DNA from: Acidobacteriota bacterium
Lineage (GTDB): Bacteria; Acidobacteriota; Blastocatellia; Pyrinomonadales; Pyrinomonadaceae
NCBI GenBank assembly: GCA_024640445.1
Contig: JAHEEZ010000215.1
Location: 1-6,064 of the forward strand
DNA length: 6,064 bases
Reading direction: 5' to 3'
A program made the position numbers and the translations under genes. Below are positions 3,812 through 6,064 of the stretch, in pieces. The notes beneath the pieces are model-generated. The model saw nothing but the letters and a program-made list of their open reading frames with translations. It made no database searches and was not told where the DNA came from. Positions within the stretch are counted from its first letter, which is position 1. Each line of letters begins with the position of its first letter.

Positions 3812-6064
3812 TTAGTAAGCCGTTGAGATCAGCACAGAATTCATAAACAAACGATCGAGCCCCTTCCAGTAAGCGCGGAACGTGGGATCGTCCGCGAAAA
3901 GAATCACGTGACCGCGTCCCATCGGCACGTCCGCCATATAAAGCGTTCCGCCGAGATTCTTCATCGTCGATTCCCACACGTGGCCCTGTAGGTAGCCATC
4001 CTTCTTGTACCAGGCGACGTTCGCCCCGGTCTTTGTAAGCGTCATATGCGAGTTCCCACGGAACTGGACCGCGATGTCGCCTTCGTACCCGAGCCCGAGA
4101 TAGTAATCGCCGTTGACCTCCGCCTTGAAGATCGATCCCGGGATCATCTCTATCGGTTCTTCAGTGTCGCCCTGCGAGCGGATCATCTCGACGTCCGTGA
4201 ACTTCACCTTCTCGCGGGTCGTGAACTCGGCGCCGCCCGCGAGGCCTATGAATGTGCCCCCGGCCTCGATCCAGCTTTGCAGTCGGCTTACGCCGCCCGG
4301 TCCGAGCTCCCTTTCATAACCCGAAGCGCTGCCATCCGGAAATATGATCACGTTGTATCGGTTGAGATCGACCCGGGGGATCATCGACGTCGTAACCGCC
4401 GAAAAATCAAGGTCGTATCTCTGGTCCAGAACGCTGTATACCGATCCGAACGTCACCGCGCGGGTCGGCTCTCTCGTCGCGACCATAATGCTCGGTTTCT
4501 TCAGATTGAGAACGTATTCGGATCCGAGCGTTATCCCGCCCTCGCCCCATGCGGTCGAAAGGGATTCGACCTTTGTGCCGTATTCGGTGGTGAGCCTTGC
4601 AAGGTCGGAATAGAGGTTCTCTGGGTTGCGAGTATTCCTGACAATAAAACTTCCCTTTTCAAGATTCTTTCCGCCGACGGTCGTCGCGCGCCTCGTGATC
4701 GCAACGTTGTAACCGAGCTGAAGCAGTTTGCCCGCCAGCTTCGCGCCAGAGTTAGTGTGATTCGAGAATACGTAGCCGTAAGAACTCTTCGCAGGCGCCG
4801 TAACCGGAACCGCAGCATCTGTAACGCGCTGCATTCCCGAAACGCTGATCTCGTCTTCCGTGAATGAAGTATCCACGCCGTAGAGGAGCGGCAACGCCCA
4901 CGCGGTGATGTCGTAGAATCCGGCGCCCTCCTTGGGAGCATCAGAACCGAGTTTTGCGTCACGCTCCCGTCTTTCGGCGACATCCTTCATAAATGACTCT
5001 TCCATCGCCGGGTCCGGCTCGAACATCGTCTTCAAGAACCTCTTCTTGGGCTGTCTCAGAGGGATCACGTAACTTCCCGCCGGGAACATCTCCGCGCGGA
5101 ATGTCCGGTCGAAGTAATCCTGCGTTCTCGCAGAACGGATCGCGCTGCCTGTGCGATAAACCTCTATGTTGTGCCGGCCTAGAAGTTCTATCAGTTCCGA
5201 TACGCGGCCCGGGTCTTCCTTCTCGGTGATCACATACGTCTTGAACGGTTCGCCCGATACCTCGTCCATTCCGGATTTGAAGAAGTTGTAATAATCCTTG
5301 AGGATCGCTTCCTTGTTGTCCGCCAGCACCTCCAGCGTGGCGAGATCCGCGGTGAAATGCTTGTGAACCGCCTCGCGCAAAGTCACGATCGTGCCGTCCG
5401 GACGCTCCCATCGATATCCTTTGCTACCGCCGCCATTGCTCTCGTAAGTCGCGGCGATCGCTCCGTGAAACGCGGGGTAAGAATCCCAGTAGCCCGGAAA
5501 ATAGAGGTCATAGTTCTCATCTTTCACATACGTCCAGCCTTGACGGTCGAAATACTTCGCGGAATTACGGCCGATGACCTCCGCCCATTTCTTAAGTGAT
5601 TCCGGATAATTGCCGTTCACCGGTCTTGTGAACGGGGCCATGTAGTACTCGTCGGGCTCTCCGTGGTTGTCGATCCACACCTGAGGGTTCCAGTGATGAA
5701 GAGCTGCCGATTCCGCCTGCGTTTCCGGCTGTGTTAGCGCGAACGCATCGCGGTTCAGGTCGATCTTGAAATGATTCCCGTCGGAGCTCGCAAACCAGTC
5801 GATGAAGTGCTCGGCCGCCGCGGGATCGGCGGTTCCGCCCCGGATCGTCATGTTCTTCATCCACGCAACGAATGGCTGATGGCTGTCGGGATTCGCCGCC
5901 GGGTTCACTATGACAATCTGGTTCTGAAGGATCTTCATCGTCAGAGGGTCCGTTCCGGCGGCGAGCTGGTACGCGACCTGAAGGCCCGCTTCGAAGGCTG
6001 AGGTCTCTCCGCCGTCGGTCCCGTAGTTCATCCAGCCGATCGGCAAGGTAGTGGATGCGATCCT
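3812..6064 (-). CDS. Partial M14 zinc carboxypeptidase-like protein, 5' end outside the window
   Basis: The frame is open to the window edge; a TTG at 6046 is not a credible start, because the sequence begins inside the catalytic domain. About 750 C-terminal residues are visible. Numbering from that TTG codon, the M14 fold is shown by IVIVNPAANPD (44-54), DLNRD (96-100, matching Asn144-Arg145 of carboxypeptidase A), third zinc ligand His128 in WIDNHGE (124-130), and probable general base Glu202 in ATYESNGG. The first zinc ligands (HxxE) must lie upstream. After about residue 265 come alpha/beta segments (YVITEKEDPGR; YGYVFSNHTNSG), then a class I glutamine-amidotransferase-like domain (about 517-610 onward). 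In its nucleophile-elbow-like GLAGG (601-605), Ala603 sits where a Cys would be, so this domain is probably not an amidotransferase. The end, GHVILFADDPTFRAYWKGL, is typical of these long M14 proteins. There is no cysteine in the visible part, consistent with an exported protein. Likely role: extracytoplasmic peptide cleavage. It is followed by a 124-bp structured gap before the M20 gene. Confidence 0.88.
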   Translation of the reverse strand, partial: RIASTTLPIGWMNYGTDGGETSAFEAGLQVAYQLAAGTDPLTMKILQNQIVIVNPAANPDSHQPFVAWMKNMTIRGGTADPAAAEHFIDWFASSDGNHFKIDLNRDAFALTQPETQAESAALHHWNPQVWIDNHGEPDEYYMAPFTRPVNGNYPESLKKWAEVIGRNSAKYFDRQGWTYVKDENYDLYFPGYWDSYPAFHGAIAATYESNGGGSKGYRWERPDGTIVTLREAVHKHFTADLATLEVLADNKEAILKDYYNFFKSGMDEVSGEPFKTYVITEKEDPGRVSELIELLGRHNIEVYRTGSAIRSARTQDYFDRTFRAEMFPAGSYVIPLRQPKKRFLKTMFEPDPAMEESFMKDVAERRERDAKLGSDAPKEGAGFYDITAWALPLLYGVDTSFTEDEISVSGMQRVTDAAVPVTAPAKSSYGYVFSNHTNSGAKLAGKLLQLGYNVAITRRATTVGGKNLEKGSFIVRNTRNPENLYSDLARLTTEYGTKVESLSTAWGEGGITLGSEYVLNLKKPSIMVATREPTRAVTFGSVYSVLDQRYDLDFSAVTTSMIPRVDLNRYNVIIFPDGSASGYERELGPGGVSRLQSWIEAGGTFIGLAGGAEFTTREKVKFTDVEMIRSQGDTEEPIEMIPGSIFKAEVNGDYYLGLGYEGDIAVQFRGNSHMTLTKTGANVAWYKKDGYLQGHVWESTMKNLGGTLYMADVPMGRGHVILFADDPTFRAYWKGLDRLFMNSVLISTAY

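Noticed and set aside
4046..4867. 273-residue open frame on the plus strand
   Set aside because: It is antisense to the M14 protein gene, with shadow-like Arg-rich composition and no recognisable motif.
6044..6046. TTG at 6046 as the start of the M14 gene
   Set aside because: The frame stays open upstream to the edge, and the zinc-ligand motif and signal peptide expected of the family would be missing.

Overview
The window is about 6 kb of bacterial DNA with moderate GC. Every gene I can support lies on the minus strand, so transcription runs from high to low coordinates. In that order the genes are: the C-terminal ~750 residues of a large exported zinc carboxypeptidase-like protein (M14 family; its 5' end lies beyond the window), an M20-family amidase of the hydantoinase/N-carbamoyl-L-amino-acid hydrolase type carrying a signal peptide, and two tandem paralogues of an exported protein family that I do not recognise. 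The set of secreted M14 and M20 metallohydrolases, the long cysteine-free M14 protein with an amidotransferase-like C-terminal domain, and the style of the intergenic repeats suggest an Acidobacteriota genome, perhaps a Blastocatellia/Pyrinomonadales-type environmental bacterium. No rRNA or universal marker is present, so this placement is a tentative inference.

Layout: 1-142 is a short flank open in one minus-strand frame and one plus-strand frame, with no gene I can assign. 143-1120 is paralogue A. 1121-1366 is intergenic and holds a good intrinsic terminator for paralogue B (1308-1342), a second, near-perfect inverted repeat (1272-1305) and a small odd-spaced palindrome (1151-1165). 1367-2356 is paralogue B, preceded by a strong but closely spaced Shine-Dalgarno sequence. 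2386-3687 is the M20 amidase, only 29 bp upstream of paralogue B and so probably co-transcribed with it. 3688-3811 is intergenic and unusually structured: a 62-bp element with three alternative stem pairings, then three tandem decamers that contain the ribosome-binding site of the M20 gene. 3812-6064 is the partial M14 gene.

All four proteins appear to act outside the cytoplasm (three visible signal peptides; family knowledge for the M14 protein). The simplest reading is peptide and amide scavenging in the periplasm: the M14 protein trims peptides, and the M20 enzyme hydrolyses N-substituted amino acids or related amides. The paralogue pair could be binding, scaffold or surface proteins tied to the same process, but nothing in their sequences fixes a role. 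No mobile element, CRISPR array, tRNA or rRNA was seen. The least explained items are the paralogous family and the structured element at 3740-3801.
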